This document shows, piece after piece, positions 4,880-6,539 of a stretch of DNA of 6,539 nt. The stretch comes from a bacterium (GTDB taxonomy: Bacteria > Bdellovibrionota > FAC87 > UBA2466), in NCBI GenBank assembly GCA_019750655.1, contig JAIEOG010000152.1:1-6539 (forward strand), in the 5' to 3' direction. The notes under the pieces are model-generated. The model did no database searches. It saw only the letters and a program-made list of their open reading frames with translations, and had not been told where the DNA came from. The position numbers and the translations under genes are program-made. How positions within the stretch are numbered: position 1 is the stretch's first letter; each line of letters begins with the position of its first letter.

Positions 4880-6539
4880 ATGATCCAAGACCTTCTTAAA
4901 AAGCGCATCTTAGTAATCGATGGCGCCATGGGCACAGCCCTGCAAGCGCGCAATCTCACAGCAGAAGATTTCGGCGGGCCCGAGTTCGAAGGGTGTAACG
5001 AAAACCTCGTGCTTACTCGGCCGGATGTCATTCGAGATATCCACGAGAGTTATCTCAAGGCGGGCTGCGATATCATCGAAACCAATACCTTCGGATCGAC
5101 CCCGATGGTGCTCGACGAGTTTGCGCTAGGTTTCAAAGCACGTGAAATCAACGTCACGGCCGCGCGCATTGCCAAAGAAGCCGCGGTAAAATTCTCCACT
5201 CCGGAGCAACCACGTTTTGTGGCGGGCTCGATTGGACCAACCACCAAAGCGATTAGTGTCACCGGTGGCGTAACATTCGCCCAATTGCGGGAACAGTTTC
5301 GCGAGCAGGCCGTAGGCCTTCTCGAAGGCGGGGTGGATTACCTGCTTATCGAAACCTGCCAAGATACGCGCAATATCAAAGCTGCGTTCCTAGGGTGCGA
5401 AGACGCAATGTCTGCCACGGGCGTTACGGTGCCGATGGCTCTATCGGTCACCATCGAAGCCATGGGCACGATGCTCGGTGGGCAATCGATTGAAGCGCTG
5501 CTTGCGTCTGTGGCGCATAAAGATCTTTTGTACCTCGGTCTGAACTGCGCGACGGGCCCTGAGTTCATGACGGATTTCATCCGCTCGCTCGCCGAGAACT
5601 CTCCGTTTCCTGTGGCCTGCGTGCCCAATGCCGGTTTGCCAGATGAAAACGGTTGTTATTTGGAAACGCCGACGATGGTTTCCAATGTGCTCGGCCGCTT
5701 TATTGACCGTGGTTGGTTGAACGTCATCGGTGGTTGCTGTGGGACTCATGCGGGCCACGTTGAATCTTTAACGAATTTAGCACGTGGCAAAACGCCCCAT
5801 GTTTCAAAGGCGCCCAAGCGTAGTTTTGTCTCTGGAGTGGATTTCCTAGAAATTACCGACGAGATGCGCCCTGTGATTGTCGGGGAGCGTACGAACGTCA
5901 TCGGAAGCCGCAAGTTTAAGAAAATGATCGTCGATGAGAAGTTCGACGAGGCGTCGGACATCGCTCGCGCTCAGATCAAGGGCGGTGCCCAGATCTTGGA
6001 TGTTTGCCTGGCCAACCCAGACCGCGACGAAACGTCCGATATGGAGCGTTTCTTAGAGCTCGTGGTGAAAAAGGTCCGCGTTCCTTTGATGATTGATTCG
6101 ACCGATGAGAAAGTCATCGAGGTCTCCCTTTCCTATTCGCAAGGCAAAGCCATCATTAACTCCATCAACTTAGAAGATGGGGAAGAGCGGTATGAAAAAG
6201 TCGTGCCGTTGGCAAAAAGCTATGGCGCGGCTTTGGTTGTCGGCACGATTGACGATGATCCCGAGCAAGGCATGGGTGTTAGCCGGGAGCGCAAGCTGGC
6301 GATTGCCGAGCGGTCGTACAAGCTCCTGACCGAGAAATATGGCGTGGCCCCCGAAGATATCTACTGGGATCCGCTCGTGTTCCCGTGTGCGACAGGGGAT
6401 CAGCAGTATGTTGGTTCTGCGGTTGAGACGATTGAAGGGATTCGCCTAATAAAAGAGCGTTTCCCGGGAACGCGCACGATCCTGGGCATCTCGAATGTTA
6501 GCTTCGGTTTGCCGGAGGCAGGACGAGAAGTTCTCAATT
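4880..6539 (+). CDS. metH: Cobalamin-dependent methionine synthase, N-terminal part (cut by right edge)
   Basis: Transfers a methyl group from 5-methyltetrahydrofolate through cobalamin to homocysteine, making methionine in the cytoplasm. The window holds 553 codons of an expected 1150-1230. Residues 1 to about 305 are the homocysteine-binding barrel: LVIDGAMGTALQ (11-22), ETNTFGST, and zinc ligands Cys223 (in LNCATGP) and Cys286/Cys287 (in GGCCGTHAGH). Their 63-residue spacing equals that of E. coli MetH Cys247/310/311. Residues from about 330 are the pterin-binding barrel, with GERTNVIGSRKF (335-346), DVCLANPDRDE (374-384), LMIDSTDEKVIE, the INSINLEDGEERY segment, and SNVSFGLPEAGREVLN at the edge. 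The cobalamin-binding and reactivation domains would lie beyond the window. The pterin-domain wording is of the Bacillus-like rather than the E. coli type (see findings). It follows the carboxyltransferase by six bases, so it is probably co-transcribed. Confidence 0.97.
   Translation, partial: MIQDLLKKRILVIDGAMGTALQARNLTAEDFGGPEFEGCNENLVLTRPDVIRDIHESYLKAGCDIIETNTFGSTPMVLDEFALGFKAREINVTAARIAKEAAVKFSTPEQPRFVAGSIGPTTKAISVTGGVTFAQLREQFREQAVGLLEGGVDYLLIETCQDTRNIKAAFLGCEDAMSATGVTVPMALSVTIEAMGTMLGGQSIEALLASVAHKDLLYLGLNCATGPEFMTDFIRSLAENSPFPVACVPNAGLPDENGCYLETPTMVSNVLGRFIDRGWLNVIGGCCGTHAGHVESLTNLARGKTPHVSKAPKRSFVSGVDFLEITDEMRPVIVGERTNVIGSRKFKKMIVDEKFDEASDIARAQIKGGAQILDVCLANPDRDETSDMERFLELVVKKVRVPLMIDSTDEKVIEVSLSYSQGKAIINSINLEDGEERYEKVVPLAKSYGAALVVGTIDDDPEQGMGVSRERKLAIAERSYKLLTEKYGVAPEDIYWDPLVFPCATGDQQYVGSAVETIEGIRLIKERFPGTRTILGISNVSFGLPEAGREVLN

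Larger units (their letters stand above)
949..6539 (+). other. Predicted operon: outer-membrane protein, leucine catabolism genes, metH
   Basis: Six plus-strand genes follow one another with junctions of -4, -4, +12, +3 and +6 bases, and there is no room for internal promoters or terminators except inside coding sequence. The carrier, HMG-CoA lyase, AUH-type hydratase and carboxyltransferase are consecutive functions of the lower leucine pathway. The order equals yngHB-yngG-yngF-yngE of Bacillus subtilis (from memory). Co-transcription with the barrel gene and metH is inferred from spacing only. No biotin carboxylase or acyl-CoA dehydrogenase lies in the window. The left end is bounded by the divergent flagellin, so those genes are not upstream in this operon; they could be downstream of metH or elsewhere. 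Confidence 0.75.

Noticed and set aside
1..6539. CRISPR array, tRNA, insertion sequence or phage attachment site
   Set aside because: No spaced direct repeats, cloverleaf, transposase frame or terminal inverted repeats were seen. Apart from 717-948 the window is essentially all housekeeping coding sequence.

Overview
The window looks like chromosomal DNA from a flagellated, diderm (Gram-negative-type) bacterium. The evidence is a flagellin, a signal-peptide-bearing beta-barrel protein that should sit in an outer membrane, and a sigma-28-like promoter. The short flagellin (FQVG and RIIFD-type stretches after D1, no large variable domain) reminds me of Bdellovibrionota / former delta-proteobacteria. 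That placement rests on memory of family sequences and is tentative.

Layout. Positions 1-716 (minus strand) hold the N-terminal 238 codons of a flagellin whose end lies outside the window. Positions 717-948 are a divergent intergenic region with a well-spaced sigma-28-like promoter facing the flagellin and a GC-rich hairpin on the other side. From 949 to the right edge six genes run on the plus strand almost without gaps: a small outer-membrane beta-barrel protein, a 71-aa free-standing biotin carrier protein, an HMG-CoA lyase, a methylglutaconyl-CoA hydratase of the AUH type, an acyl-CoA carboxylase carboxyltransferase subunit, and the first half of cobalamin-dependent methionine synthase (metH, cut by the right edge). 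The first three genes overlap by 4 bases at each junction. The later ones are separated by 12, 3 and 6 bases, with good ribosome binding sites.

Function. The four central genes form the lower half of leucine catabolism. 3-Methylcrotonyl-CoA is carboxylated on a biotin carrier by the carboxyltransferase and an absent biotin carboxylase, hydrated to HMG-CoA, then cleaved to acetyl-CoA and acetoacetate. Carrier - lyase - hydratase - carboxyltransferase is, as I recall it, the order of yngHB-yngG-yngF-yngE in Bacillus subtilis, and the tiny separate carrier resembles YngHB (BLAP). The biotin carboxylase, isovaleryl-CoA dehydrogenase and acetoacetyl-CoA synthetase expected upstream are missing. 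An outer-membrane protein gene takes that place, and metH is attached downstream.

No clearly undescribed system is visible. The unusual points are the operon's makeup (envelope gene at the head, metH at the tail, orphan carrier) and the apparent lack of a Shine-Dalgarno sequence at the first gene.
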